Shown one piece after another: positions 35,733-45,344 of a DNA stretch of 64,000 bases. This stretch comes from Candidatus Uabimicrobium amorphum (lineage in GTDB: Bacteria > Planctomycetota > Uabimicrobiia > Uabimicrobiales > Uabimicrobiaceae), in the NCBI RefSeq assembly GCF_009002475.1, contig NZ_AP019860.1, positions 9,049,547 through 9,113,546 of the forward strand, read 5' to 3'. The notes beneath the pieces are model-generated. The model had not been told where the DNA came from. It was given only the letters and a program-made list of their open reading frames with translations, and searched no databases. Within the stretch, counting starts at the first letter, position 1. The number at the start of each line of letters is the position of its first letter. A program made the translations under genes and the position numbers.

Positions 35733-37876
35733 CTATTATTTACCAAATTATTTAACCATAGATTAATGTCTTTGAGGGCGTCTTTATTACTTCGATAAAC
35801 AACCGCGGTGTTCTTAACATAATTTTTTTCTGGCATCCATGGCAACACAATGAGTTGTAAACTTGCAATAACGTCCTCGCGTTGGTAAGCTTCTTTAGCT
35901 TTTTGCATATTTAATTTGACTTGGCGCCACCACTCTTTTTTCCAAAACGATTCAAATAACTGTTCTTCCTTGTCGAGATGTATCTTATATAAATACAAAC
36001 GAGCAATGAGATTGTATAGATCTCCCGCGATAGGCGTATGACTATAGTTTCCAATATCGATAGTAATTTTTTTTAGAATACCATTTAAGTATTTTTGCGA
36101 AGGTTTTTGCAATACATATAAATTTGTTTGAATACTGCGCAAAAACTTTTTCTGTTGCGTCGTTACTTGAATTTTCTTTTTTGAGGGCGATTTGATCGCT
36201 GCTACGTTTTTTGTCGCATTTGTAGTTGTTGACGTTTTTTTATGGACGATCTTTCGCGGTTTTTTCTTTGTGATCTGTGATGTTGAAAATGGATTTGTCA
36301 AAACAACGAGAACTATCGCGAAAAAGGCAATGCATCCGATGACAACATAACGCGATTTTTTATTAAATTCATTTATTTCTTTCTTGTTCGCGCGCAAAAA
36401 ATTACTGACACCGTGCTGTGTCCTTTGCGACTTGTCTGGCGATTGTTTATCGTTGAACTCATCATAGATTGCAGTAAATGCGCTTTCTTTGTCTGATGTG
36501 GGACGAATGGCTGTTTCAAGCATCTCTTTATGAACGGCGTCAGGTATGTTTTCGCTCTCATTAGGAGAGACGAATGCTCGTGTCTGATTTTTTCCTAGTT
36601 TGGGCGGTTGACGCACACTCGTTTGCATTTGTTTTGTGTAGTCTACTTGGGATGAAGAACCGTCTATGATGGAGTTTATGTGGTCAAGGGGGCTACTGGT
36701 ACGCATTGCGGTTTTTTGAATATTTTCAATGTGCTCCAGTTTTTCCATTAGAGTTGGTTTGTCGGTCTCTTTTTGAGTTAGACGTTCTAGAGTCTCAACA
36801 ACATCGATGTGTGATGCGCGGTCTTTGCGACTGAAGAGCAACATTTTTTTGACAAGTTCTTTCACTTCGGTGCGTATAGATACGTCTTCTAAAAATTTCA
36901 AATTAGGATTGGTGTTGGTTTTTACCGCTTCTTGGTAGTCGTCAAGAGAACTGAATAAACTACGACCACTAAGAAGTTCAAAAAGAAGTACTCCAAGGGT
37001 ATATACATTTGCAAGAAGATCTTGAGGCATATTGTCGAACATACATTCTGGAGGATTGTAGTAGTGATAGCGGCCCTTTATTCGCGTTGACAAACCTGTG
37101 ACGCGAATTTCGTTGTTGTGGTCGACTAAGATATTATCGGGAGTTAATACAACTTTACACTCTCCTAGTTTATCGAGGTATTTGCTAATATTCTTGGCGA
37201 TTATTGCAACTTCACTGTCGGACAAAATACCGTTTTGTCCGCGATAATTTTCCAGAGTTGAACCATGAAAATACTCAGAAATAATAAACTTATCTTCTTC
37301 GTTGATGTGTTTTATGTATGGAAATATTTGGCACTTAGATTTTTTGCGCTCTTTGGCAATGGCCATTTGTTGGGAACAATCTTGGTAGCTAGGAGAAGGA
37401 ATCTGCACAACATAGCGTGTCCCCAAACGATAGCTAATGTACTCTTTTTCACAAATTTTACGCAACATACCGTATTTTTGTTTTACTTTGTTTTCCAAAG
37501 TAAATGTCGCGATGTTTTCTTTGTGAATTTGCCCTGCAATATATAAATGAGGTGCTACCTTTATTTGCCAGCGAAACATATCTAGCGATTCACGCGAAAA
37601 AGGAATGCGCATCGCTCCAGAAACAAACGTGTCGCGCATTGAACTGGTATTGAGCTGCGTGTTTGCTTTGGCATTCATGAACATCGCTGTTTTTTGAAAG
37701 TACATATTTACATGCTCTGGTTGTAAACTTTTTACAATAATGTCTGCGTTTACAGAGCTTCCGATACAAATATTTTGTGTAGGAAATTTATTAAAAGTTT
37801 GGCTATAGAAACTCGTCAGTTTTTTATCCGCAGTGTCGCGGATAATAAGTAAATTGCAAAAGTAGGTCGTCGCCAT
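35729..37876 (-). CDS. Membrane pseudokinase with FHA-like N-terminus
   Basis: 715 residues. The first 110 resemble a worn FHA fold (ICIGSSVNADIIVKSLQPEH, TSSMRDTFVSGAMRIPF). A kinase-like domain at about 120-370 keeps the structural landmarks (ISEYFHGSTLENY, NPPECM, NVYTLGVLLFELLSG) but no glycine loop. The catalytic loop reads VVLTPDNILVDHNNE, without HRD, and VTGLST replaces DFG, so it cannot be an ordinary active kinase. A membrane helix lies at about 505-525 (YVVIGCIAFFAIVLVVL), followed by a Thr/Lys-rich linker and a helical exported domain. It precedes the active TPR kinase with a 4-base overlap, so it is likely an allosteric partner or scaffold of that kinase. Confidence 0.88.
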   Translation of the reverse strand: MATTYFCNLLIIRDTADKKLTSFYSQTFNKFPTQNICIGSSVNADIIVKSLQPEHVNMYFQKTAMFMNAKANTQLNTSSMRDTFVSGAMRIPFSRESLDMFRWQIKVAPHLYIAGQIHKENIATFTLENKVKQKYGMLRKICEKEYISYRLGTRYVVQIPSPSYQDCSQQMAIAKERKKSKCQIFPYIKHINEEDKFIISEYFHGSTLENYRGQNGILSDSEVAIIAKNISKYLDKLGECKVVLTPDNILVDHNNEIRVTGLSTRIKGRYHYYNPPECMFDNMPQDLLANVYTLGVLLFELLSGRSLFSSLDDYQEAVKTNTNPNLKFLEDVSIRTEVKELVKKMLLFSRKDRASHIDVVETLERLTQKETDKPTLMEKLEHIENIQKTAMRTSSPLDHINSIIDGSSSQVDYTKQMQTSVRQPPKLGKNQTRAFVSPNESENIPDAVHKEMLETAIRPTSDKESAFTAIYDEFNDKQSPDKSQRTQHGVSNFLRANKKEINEFNKKSRYVVIGCIAFFAIVLVVLTNPFSTSQITKKKPRKIVHKKTSTTTNATKNVAAIKSPSKKKIQVTTQQKKFLRSIQTNLYVLQKPSQKYLNGILKKITIDIGNYSHTPIAGDLYNLIARLYLYKIHLDKEEQLFESFWKKEWWRQVKLNMQKAKEAYQREDVIASLQLIVLPWMPEKNYVKNTAVVYRSNKDALKDINLWLNNLVNNR

Positions 37877-37891
37877 TTTCCACTTCCCAAA

Positions 37892-40800
37892 TTATAGAAC
37901 CTCTTTTATTTCCAAAAAAGCAACGCGGATGATACGCAACTGTACATCATCTAGAACAGGAACGTCATTACCACTTTTATTAAAGTCCACGGTGTATTCT
38001 ACTTGAAATCCTTCTTCTACATTGGTGCTATCCATTGGTAAACCATCGCCATCAAAACCTGCCGTATCGATATCTGTAGGTTCTGTAAAATTTGCAACGG
38101 TATTACCCGCGGCATTTTTGATGGTTGTTGTTACATTTACACTTGCGCCATTATCGCTTTTATCAGGGTAGGAACTCCAGTGTAAAGTTCCCAGGCTGCT
38201 CTTACGCGGAATGACAAATGTGTGTGTAAAACTCGCGGTGTTTTCAAAACGATTATTCAATTCAACCACAGTTCCTGGATTTGCAAACGTTCTGATGTTC
38301 GAAATGGTACCATTTGCGGAAAAGTGAACATTATTTGCAAACTTGAATAGCCCGCGTGCCGCATCCACTTGTGGTCGAAAAAAGCCACCTATGTTAAAAC
38401 AATCTCTAGGAGCTCTTTCGTTCAATAAACAAAATTCCGGATCATCTAAATTTCCGGGGGTAAAGTCAATATTTTGAATAGCAGTTTCTTTTTCTTCTCC
38501 ATCAATGGTTATTTGCAGAGGGGTGTCGGGATTTATATTACTCCATGATACCACTATATGGTGCCAAGTATGTGCTTCCCAATTTAAATCGTTTGCCCTT
38601 ACCACCACATCTTGTCGTGGGATCGGAAAACGAAAACCATTTGCCAATCTTTGTGGTTGCCACACATCGTTAGGTATATCCCAACCATCGGCATTGGTGG
38701 TGAAGTGTGTACCTATTGGATTTTGACTCTCATCAAATGTGATGCAAAAATACAAACGGGAAAATCGCAGTTCTCCCAGAGTATTTTTGAAAATATAAAA
38801 TTGGACACCCTCAGAATTTGCCTGATTGGTGAGATCTCCCTCTTCAGGGTTGTAAGGAGGATTTGGATTTATGAAAGTTGCGCTGACTAGCGCGCTACCA
38901 AGTTGTGTGTTGGACGATTCGGTTAACTTTACCCAAAACTCCATGGTTCCTTGGTAATAAGATATTTGCGCTCCTGCTGTCGTATTTTCACCGCGAACAA
39001 CACCGGCAGGCATTGCTGGTACACTGTGATAACGCAACTGTGCTGGGTCACTAACTTGTCTTATGTCCGAAAAAATTCCATCGTTAACAATATTGTTTTG
39101 TGGATCACGTATGTTTGTTCCTATGGACATATCTTGAAGTCCGCCAGGAAAGGTCAGAAAACGTTGTGAGCTACTATTTGGTAATGTAGGGGTACCAGCA
39201 CGTGAAACGGCAAAATTAGAGGTAAATAGCGCTCCGGCAGGGGTGGTTGACCGCACCTCTGGCTCGATACGCCCAACGTGCTCTTCTGGTTGCCAATTTA
39301 AATTTTTAATCACCGCGGGAAAACTAGTTGTATTGCTAAAACTCGGTGAGACAAGTGTTGTGTCTTCAAAATCTCTTTGTGTTGTGTGTTGCAAAATTTC
39401 CATAATGGACACATTACTCTCAATGATTGTCTGGGCAACGATGCCCAAATTGGCGTGAGCCATTTGTCCTAGGGATGTAATTTCATAAACTCCCATGGAG
39501 GAAAAACTAAACTCTGTTGTGTGCGACCCTTGTAGGGTGGTATTTGAAAATAAGTCTCCCTTTGTGACACGCAGAAATGCATTGTTATTGGGATTGAAAC
39601 GATTGTCTACATTGTTGGGGTTGAAGTTCGCTTTGAGAGCATCGCGGCAAATTTGTTCCCAAATGGTCGTTCCCAGGTTTTGGTCCGTGATCTCGGGAGA
39701 TGTTGGATTAGGATGTAGACGTTCAATGATATCTGCATCCAGTGGTAATTCAACACCAACAGTTAGTTGACCATCGATAAATTTATACAGACCGTTCCAA
39801 TTCTTAAATGGTCGCAATGCACGAAAGCTAATAATTTGATCTGCGATAGCATCTGCGGCGGCTTTATCGGGAATTAAATTTAGTGTGATGCGTACAGGTA
39901 ACGACTCAATATTTGTTTCATCAAAAATGTCACCGGAGCTGACACTTCCTTCATTTGAACTTTGGCGAACAATGGCAGAGTTATCAATAATAACAGGGGC
40001 CGCTTGTAAACCTTGTAGAACACTGGATAAAACCTCGCGAGACGCCAAGTTAATGTTGATGGGACTACGTGCTTCACCAACAAATGTAGGAATGGCATCC
40101 GTATTCGGATTTATGTTGATCGCGCGTGATGTGCGATCATCCACCCAAGAATCAGTGGTGATACGGTTAATAAAGCGTTGTTCGTCTACAGTGCTAACAC
40201 TTAGTGGTAAAGAGTTGATCACGGAAAGTACGTCTTCCATTGACTGCCAACGTCGTGGAAGTGGTTGTGTTATATCTGTATAAAAAGGAGCGAAGTTAAC
40301 ATCGATAAGGGCATCGGCAATGGTCGTGGCGTCTACGCCTGAAAAACCACAGTTTACTGCCAAGTTGCGCACAATACGATTCAGAGTGACATTGGATGGT
40401 TGTTGATTACCCGGAACTCCTGACTGTGGCAATGCGATGTGGCTGTTGAGGTTTATTTGGGTGGATGTGTCTATTATTTTTAGTGAGTAACTATCAAGTG
40501 TAAAATCACTCTCTTTTAGTAGGCCAGAGTAACGAATAGCTAAAGCAATACCTTCTTCAATCGAAACTCCTGTGCCTTGTCCTGGATCTAACGGGAAGTT
40601 TTCACTCATTGCTTCGCGAATATCTACTGATTCGTCATGGGGAAAACGCCACGGCACATCTTGAATATCATTAAAGCCTTTTTCTGAAGCCTCCTCAATT
40701 AAGACGGCTATGGCGTGATCTAAACCGGCAAAAGCATACAAACGCGTTGCAACTTTATCTGTATAATTCTGTGATGATTGCCGTTCCATGATAGATAAAC

Positions 40801-40894
40801 GCACAAAAGTAACGCCCGTTGTCGAGAGTACGAGAAGTACTCCTATCGTTGTCATAAGTGCTATCGCTTTGTGTTTTTTACTCGATAATAACAT
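37892..40894 (-). CDS. GspK-like minor pseudopilin with LamG domain
   Basis: 1000 residues. The N-terminus (KKHKAIALMTTIGVLLVLSTTGVTFV) is a type IV pilin-like helix as in GspK/PilX minor pseudopilins, and the early part carries GspK-type helix-hairpin sections (ININLASREVLSSVLQ, LFRALRPFKNWNGLY-like). The C-terminal half contains a concanavalin/LamG domain (TMEFWVKLTE, HTWHHIVVSWSN, LQITIDGEE) that may bind sugar or protein. GspK normally is about 300-350 residues, so this is greatly extended. It would sit at the tip of a type II secretion or pilus-like fibre. No other pilus genes are in view. It lies 15 bases upstream of the pseudokinase gene. Confidence 0.8.
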   Translation of the reverse strand: MLLSSKKHKAIALMTTIGVLLVLSTTGVTFVRLSIMERQSSQNYTDKVATRLYAFAGLDHAIAVLIEEASEKGFNDIQDVPWRFPHDESVDIREAMSENFPLDPGQGTGVSIEEGIALAIRYSGLLKESDFTLDSYSLKIIDTSTQINLNSHIALPQSGVPGNQQPSNVTLNRIVRNLAVNCGFSGVDATTIADALIDVNFAPFYTDITQPLPRRWQSMEDVLSVINSLPLSVSTVDEQRFINRITTDSWVDDRTSRAININPNTDAIPTFVGEARSPININLASREVLSSVLQGLQAAPVIIDNSAIVRQSSNEGSVSSGDIFDETNIESLPVRITLNLIPDKAAADAIADQIISFRALRPFKNWNGLYKFIDGQLTVGVELPLDADIIERLHPNPTSPEITDQNLGTTIWEQICRDALKANFNPNNVDNRFNPNNNAFLRVTKGDLFSNTTLQGSHTTEFSFSSMGVYEITSLGQMAHANLGIVAQTIIESNVSIMEILQHTTQRDFEDTTLVSPSFSNTTSFPAVIKNLNWQPEEHVGRIEPEVRSTTPAGALFTSNFAVSRAGTPTLPNSSSQRFLTFPGGLQDMSIGTNIRDPQNNIVNDGIFSDIRQVSDPAQLRYHSVPAMPAGVVRGENTTAGAQISYYQGTMEFWVKLTESSNTQLGSALVSATFINPNPPYNPEEGDLTNQANSEGVQFYIFKNTLGELRFSRLYFCITFDESQNPIGTHFTTNADGWDIPNDVWQPQRLANGFRFPIPRQDVVVRANDLNWEAHTWHHIVVSWSNINPDTPLQITIDGEEKETAIQNIDFTPGNLDDPEFCLLNERAPRDCFNIGGFFRPQVDAARGLFKFANNVHFSANGTISNIRTFANPGTVVELNNRFENTASFTHTFVIPRKSSLGTLHWSSYPDKSDNGASVNVTTTIKNAAGNTVANFTEPTDIDTAGFDGDGLPMDSTNVEEGFQVEYTVDFNKSGNDVPVLDDVQLRIIRVAFLEIKEVL

Positions 40895-40931
40895 TGTTTG
40901 GTTCTCCAGTAAAACGATGTCTTAGAGAAGG

Positions 40932-41879
40932 CTATTTGGTATTTTCTAAACTTTTTGCTGTATTGCGAAGTAATTTTGATAAGTGATTAATAAGACCTTG
41001 TTCTCGGCTAACCCCAAAAGGATCTACGCGGCTTGCATCGCGAACATCTACCTTGACCTTGTGGTACTCATGGATGCGAATACTTAAAATACGAGCATAG
41101 CGCAGCAAAACAAATGCAAACTCTTCCAAATTACTATTTGGTTCAGGATAACGCCTACAATATGTTTTTTTATAAAACTTCCGCAACATTGCCAATTCGT
41201 TTTTTGTCGGTTCTTGTAATTTTTTTTGTAACCACTTGCGCCATAAAATGGGGGAGAATTTTTGCTGCTTTTTGCCGATAAAAGGGTTAGGTTTTCTATA
41301 TTGAATACTTTTTTGTACCTCAAGTGCTAGCTGTGCATTCTTGAGTAGTTCTTTGTATAAAGTATCAAGTCGTTGTAAACGTTTTTGGTAAAAGTTCTTT
41401 ATTTCACGATCTTCTTTGATAAATTCTTTTTCTGTTTTCCAGTAAATACTCTCATTAAATAGATCGTATTTCGCTCCTTTAAAAGAAGATAGCTTTTTAC
41501 GTACTTTGAGAGACTGACCTGCTATAATTATGTAGATAGTAACCTTGTATTTTCCCGCAAGAACTCTCTGGTAGGGCTCATTGAGAGGTCCACATAAAAG
41601 ACGAAATGGAAAATATGTTGCCGAAGAATCGGTTGTAAGTTGAAAATTATACTGACTCGCAAGTTTGCCCTGGTAACGAATTTCTAAAATAAGTTTGGCG
41701 TTTTTCAAATATTGATGAGAATTTCCACGTATAAGGAAAGAAAACTCATCTCCCCAAGTATAGCGTTTAAATTTAAACTTAGCTTCTTGAACTTTTAGCC
41801 AGTCTAAATTTTGTGTATGTGTACAAACCATGAAAACACAAATCAACCACAAACAATTCGCATTTATTTTTTTTAACAT
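40932..41879 (-). CDS. Secreted protein of unknown function upstream of GspK-like gene
   Basis: 315 residues with a signal peptide (ANCLWLICVFMVCTHTQ). The first half is beta-rich (KNAKLILEIRYQGKLASQY, LAGKYKVTIYIIIAGQSL) like an immunoglobulin-type domain. The second half is helical and basic (IKNFYQKRLQRLDTLYKEL). No family recognised. It is the first gene of the minus-strand run, 37 bases before the GspK-like gene, so it may be a periplasmic partner of it. Confidence 0.65.
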   Translation of the reverse strand: MLKKINANCLWLICVFMVCTHTQNLDWLKVQEAKFKFKRYTWGDEFSFLIRGNSHQYLKNAKLILEIRYQGKLASQYNFQLTTDSSATYFPFRLLCGPLNEPYQRVLAGKYKVTIYIIIAGQSLKVRKKLSSFKGAKYDLFNESIYWKTEKEFIKEDREIKNFYQKRLQRLDTLYKELLKNAQLALEVQKSIQYRKPNPFIGKKQQKFSPILWRKWLQKKLQEPTKNELAMLRKFYKKTYCRRYPEPNSNLEEFAFVLLRYARILSIRIHEYHKVKVDVRDASRVDPFGVSREQGLINHLSKLLRNTAKSLENTK

Positions 41880-42026
41880 CCTAGCACCCCAGCAAAGAGT
41901 TTTTGTTTATTGTAAAAATATTATAACAGCAACGAATAGGTGAATAAATAAAAATTTCTTAGGGGGTTATAGGCAACAGACAGAGCGTAGATGGATTAGA
42001 TCAATTGACGATGATAAGGAAATCAG

Positions 42027-42566
42027 ATGATAAGAGCTATTTTTCTTTTGCTATTTTTAGGTTTATTAAATGGCGAAACTATTTATGTCAAATCAAAATA
42101 TGCTTCGTTGTACCAAGACCCCAGCAATAAATCTTCCGTTGTAAGAGTGAAAAGAGGTACAGAATTACAAAAACTTAAAAAGGAGCGACGTTGGTTACAA
42201 ATCAAATATAAAGGTCGAAAACTTTGGGTGTATCAAGGAAAAGTTTCGGTAAAGAAGCCTCCACAAGACAAGAGTTTACTTATAATGAAGGATCGTCAAA
42301 ATGATATTGCGGCAGGAAGTGCGATACGCGTTTTTCCCCATCAAGTGAGTTCTGCAACCCGATTGTCTCGTCAACTTGGTAGTGGTAAATATGTAAAGTA
42401 TATGGATTACCACCAGTCTTTTGTTGTTGCCGACAGAAAAGATGCACAAGTTACTGTAGTAAAAGCAAATGGTATAGAAATGAATGTAATAACAACAAAG
42501 GATCTTGAACATTTTTTAGCACGTGGAAAAATAGGAGAATACGCGGGTTTTCGCGAGAAGCGCTAA
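42027..42566 (+). CDS. Secreted bacterial SH3-domain protein
   Basis: 179 residues. Signal peptide (MIRAIFLLLFLGLLNG), then a bacterial SH3 domain of about 60 residues: TIYVKSKYASLYQDPS, VVRVKRGTELQKL, RWLQIKYKGRKLWVY. This fold often binds cell-wall peptides or metal-binding enzymes. The rest (about 85-179) is mixed and has no recognised motif. The gene stands alone, divergent from the preceding minus-strand operon, so shared promoter space at 41880-42026 is likely. Confidence 0.78.
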   Translation: MIRAIFLLLFLGLLNGETIYVKSKYASLYQDPSNKSSVVRVKRGTELQKLKKERRWLQIKYKGRKLWVYQGKVSVKKPPQDKSLLIMKDRQNDIAAGSAIRVFPHQVSSATRLSRQLGSGKYVKYMDYHQSFVVADRKDAQVTVVKANGIEMNVITTKDLEHFLARGKIGEYAGFREKR

Positions 42567-42697
42567 TCATAGTGTAGCTACTTGTAGTCTAATGTATGAA
42601 AAAGTCGCGTGCGCATAGCCAAAAAATTAGTGATAGTTAGCGTAACATATCGTATGATGAAATATCAAAAATCCCAGTATACAAAAAGGAGTTTTTC

Positions 42698-43492
42698 ATG
42701 AATAAATATATCGTTTTGTTCATACTTATGTCCGTTGTATTTTGTGATACAACTACGTATGATGCGTTAGCTAACAATGCCGCGGACTATAAGAAAAAAA
42801 CAGTAACATTCTCTTTTCGCTATAAAGGTTTACGCGCTCATATTAGCCCTGCGATCATAAATCACGGGATAAGTGAAAAAAAATATATTCAATTGCAAGC
42901 CAATGATCTAAAACTTGCTCTTCTGGCGCATAAGAATAGTTCTGTTGATAAAAAGTTGCGCAAAACAGATAGAAATACCTCATTGATGTTTTTGGGAAAG
43001 GTGAAGTATTGGAACGCGCGTTGGGGAGATAAATTTTATTATGTGCTTATTAGCAGTGTGCGTGAAGTAAGTGAAGACGAACAAAAAAATACATCCACTT
43101 CTGAAAAAAACACAAATGATGAACCAAATCGCAATAAAGCCACAAAAAATCCTACTCTGAAAGAACTTGGCCAACGTCCACAGGATTTCGCAGGGCAAAA
43201 AATAGAACTTAGTATCTTATTTCTGAAAACAGCGCAATTCAACAAAGACTACCAGCGAATTTGGACGTTGTCGCGACTGCCGATTGTCTATAATAAAAAA
43301 CAAAAAAACATCGTCAATATTTTAAATGATGTCCAAGAAAAACATCCCATCAAAGTCAGTGGAAAAATACGGCAGATGCAGATAAGAAATCGTCAGGTGT
43401 ATGTTCTAGAATTAGACCGAGTCAAAGCGAGTATAAAAGAAATACCACGCGAGCGTTTTATCCGAAATCGTTTTCGTAGACGAAGAAATTAA
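42698..43492 (+). CDS. Secreted protein with two similar domains, unknown function
   Basis: 264 residues. Signal peptide (NKYIVLFILMSVVFC). Two related halves are visible: TYDALANNAADYKKKTVTFSF near 20 and TLKELGQRPQDFAGQKIELS near 150, each followed by a beta-rich run that could be an OB-like fold. A polar linker rich in Asn, Lys and Thr joins them. The C-terminus is very basic (RNRFRRRRN). AAAGGAG precedes the ATG. No family recognised. The stop overlaps, tail to tail by 4 bases, the stop of the ATPase gene on the other strand. Confidence 0.65.
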   Translation: MNKYIVLFILMSVVFCDTTTYDALANNAADYKKKTVTFSFRYKGLRAHISPAIINHGISEKKYIQLQANDLKLALLAHKNSSVDKKLRKTDRNTSLMFLGKVKYWNARWGDKFYYVLISSVREVSEDEQKNTSTSEKNTNDEPNRNKATKNPTLKELGQRPQDFAGQKIELSILFLKTAQFNKDYQRIWTLSRLPIVYNKKQKNIVNILNDVQEKHPIKVSGKIRQMQIRNRQVYVLELDRVKASIKEIPRERFIRNRFRRRRN

Positions 43493-44436
43493 CCTAAACA
43501 ACGACGTAGAGTATTTTCATCTAGCTCATCTAATGTTTTTATTTTGGTTTGCCGTTGATCGGTAAACACATGAAAAATACGAACATTTTGCGAGGTTGCT
43601 TTTCGTATGGATTGGATAAATGGAATGCTATGCGTTGTGATAAAGTACTGGTTTTGTTTATCGAATGCAATTTTCTCTGCCAACATTTTTGCGAAAAGTG
43701 GTGGCGCGTTATCTTCTTGGAATACTAATGTCGCATTGCGGTTCGATTCGATCATCATCCAATAAAATGCCATTTTTCTCAGCGTGTTTGACACCAATGA
43801 ATATGGGAGGTTCGTAACGTCATCCTCCACTTGATTTTGAATTTCAAAGGTACACTGTTGGTGGCGAAATAAAATCCGCGCGTCATGTGTTTTAAAAAGG
43901 TTCTTAAAACTTTCTTTATGCTTTTTTTGCGACGCGGTAACATAAAAAAGGTTATTTCCATGTGGAGGCAACAGATATTGCGTAAACAAGTTAGAAAATT
44001 CAGATGGATGTATATATTGGTAAAATCTGATAAATTCTAGTTCGCTGCATTTGGGATGTTCCATACGCGAGATTTTATGTTCTATTTTCGACTTATAAAG
44101 AGACTCGTTACCTTGGGAGATTGAAAAATCAAAGAACGCACTTGAAGCGTCTGGCTTGAGCGTTGTGTAATATTTTTGCGACTTTGTTTGTAGATGGATG
44201 TTCATCTGTTGGTTAAGAATCATTTCATTGTAAAACAGATTTGATGTTTGCTGCGCGCGAATAAAGCTTTGAATATTTGTTGGTTGAACCGTACCACAAT
44301 AGCTCAAGAAGGCCAATGTTTCTAGTATGTTGGACTTCCCTGAATTTACTTTACCGATAAAAATATTAATGTCTGCGCATGTAATATCTATCTCTTTTAT
44401 TGATTTAAAATTGCGAATGGTGATATTTTTGATCAT
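43489..44436 (-). CDS. AAA/ABC-type ATPase (OLD/RecF-like, AAA_15/21)
   Basis: 315 residues. The N-terminus reads IKNITIRNFKSIKEID, then a Walker A motif G-K-V-N-S-G-K-S (about 28-35), as in single-domain RecF/OLD-type ATPases. A Walker B-like segment reads LVFQEDNAP, where most relatives have D-E-P-E, and QYFITTHS is the D-loop/H-switch region. The middle is shorter than in full OLD proteins and no Toprim nuclease is attached. Such ATPases are found alone or paired with effectors in defence loci. The partner here is the lipoprotein gene 2 bases upstream. Family is sure; activity is uncertain because of the odd Walker B. Confidence 0.82.
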   Translation of the reverse strand: MIKNITIRNFKSIKEIDITCADINIFIGKVNSGKSNILETLAFLSYCGTVQPTNIQSFIRAQQTSNLFYNEMILNQQMNIHLQTKSQKYYTTLKPDASSAFFDFSISQGNESLYKSKIEHKISRMEHPKCSELEFIRFYQYIHPSEFSNLFTQYLLPPHGNNLFYVTASQKKHKESFKNLFKTHDARILFRHQQCTFEIQNQVEDDVTNLPYSLVSNTLRKMAFYWMMIESNRNATLVFQEDNAPPLFAKMLAEKIAFDKQNQYFITTHSIPFIQSIRKATSQNVRIFHVFTDQRQTKIKTLDELDENTLRRCLG

Positions 44437-44438
44437 AC

Positions 44439-45071
44439 CTACGCTCCATTGACGACGATTTGTCCGTTTGTTTTGTATACTCGGATTGAAAATTGGTAGT
44501 ATTCTTCGTTTTTAGCGGTCACGTCGTTTACACGTCTTGTGTTAAAGTATGCTTGGTAGTACTCTTCGGTAATTTTTTCTTGTGTTAGACATAGTTCTGA
44601 TTTGTTATAGCGGTAAGTGCTTATAATTTCACTATTGAGTAAGAATTTGATCAGTTGTGGAAAAACTTCGACGTTGAGAAGAAAAAATTTGCCGACAACA
44701 TGCTCTTTTTTCTCTTTTACCAATCTAGGTACATCGACAACCAATAATGTACTGAAAAATTTACTATCGACGAAAATGTGCGCATTGTGTTTGCTGGCAA
44801 AAAGTACCTGTTCGTCTAAAATAGTAAAATCACCAAAAGTTAATGGCGTGTAGTCATTGGTAATTGTTGTTGCGCGAATGACATTTTTTTGTACATACTT
44901 GTATTTGTCGCGCACTCTCTCTAGATATTTATTGCTCTTGAAATCCCATTTTTGAATGCAATCGCTGAAATCGCGTGCCTCTCGCGGGTGTTGCTGTGGG
45001 GTTGGAGAGTACATTGCTCTACAGCCACAAATCGTAAGAACTATCACTAGTGTAATGACTTTTGCCTTCAT
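44439..45071 (-). CDS. Lipoprotein of unknown function
   Basis: 210 residues. The signal peptide ends at a lipobox (LTICGC, Cys17), so a lipid-anchored envelope protein. The mature part has mixed alpha/beta composition (FGDFTILDEQVLFASKHN, SIRVYKTNGQIVV) with no family I recognise. Its stop is 2 bases before the ATPase ATG, so the two are one operon. A cytosolic ATPase with a lipoprotein as the only partner is unusual. Confidence 0.6.
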   Translation of the reverse strand: MKAKVITLVIVLTICGCRAMYSPTPQQHPREARDFSDCIQKWDFKSNKYLERVRDKYKYVQKNVIRATTITNDYTPLTFGDFTILDEQVLFASKHNAHIFVDSKFFSTLLVVDVPRLVKEKKEHVVGKFFLLNVEVFPQLIKFLLNSEIISTYRYNKSELCLTQEKITEEYYQAYFNTRRVNDVTAKNEEYYQFSIRVYKTNGQIVVNGA

Positions 45072-45139
45072 GCTATTTTACTTTCTAACGGAGTTTACTG
45101 ATGGGTGCATAAAATTTTTCTACGAATTCCTTTACTAGG

Positions 45140-45171
45140 ATGTTATGCAATCATATCTTATAGCATAACAT
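45140..45171. repeat. Inverted repeat upstream of the lipoprotein gene
   Basis: ATGTTATGC and its complement GCATAACAT flank a 14-base loop in the AT-rich 45072-45344 intergenic stretch, between divergent genes. It could be an operator; nothing else is visible there. Confidence 0.45.
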
Positions 45172-45344
45172 ACAATACAAATTTGATCTACCGCGATTTT
45201 GTTTGGTCTGGAATCAAACCTCGCGTTACGTTTTGCGGAAATTTTTTTTTATTGCGATAAAGGATCATTTCGCATGTTAGCCTAAATAATACTTAGTGTG
45301 GTACAAAAAACAAGTTACATGGACAGGGCCGTAGGAGTTTTGAG

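Noticed and set aside
45185..45230. Short stretch that resembles a tRNA T-arm and hairpin near 45200
   Set aside because: No acceptor stem, D-arm or anticodon arm can be folded around it.
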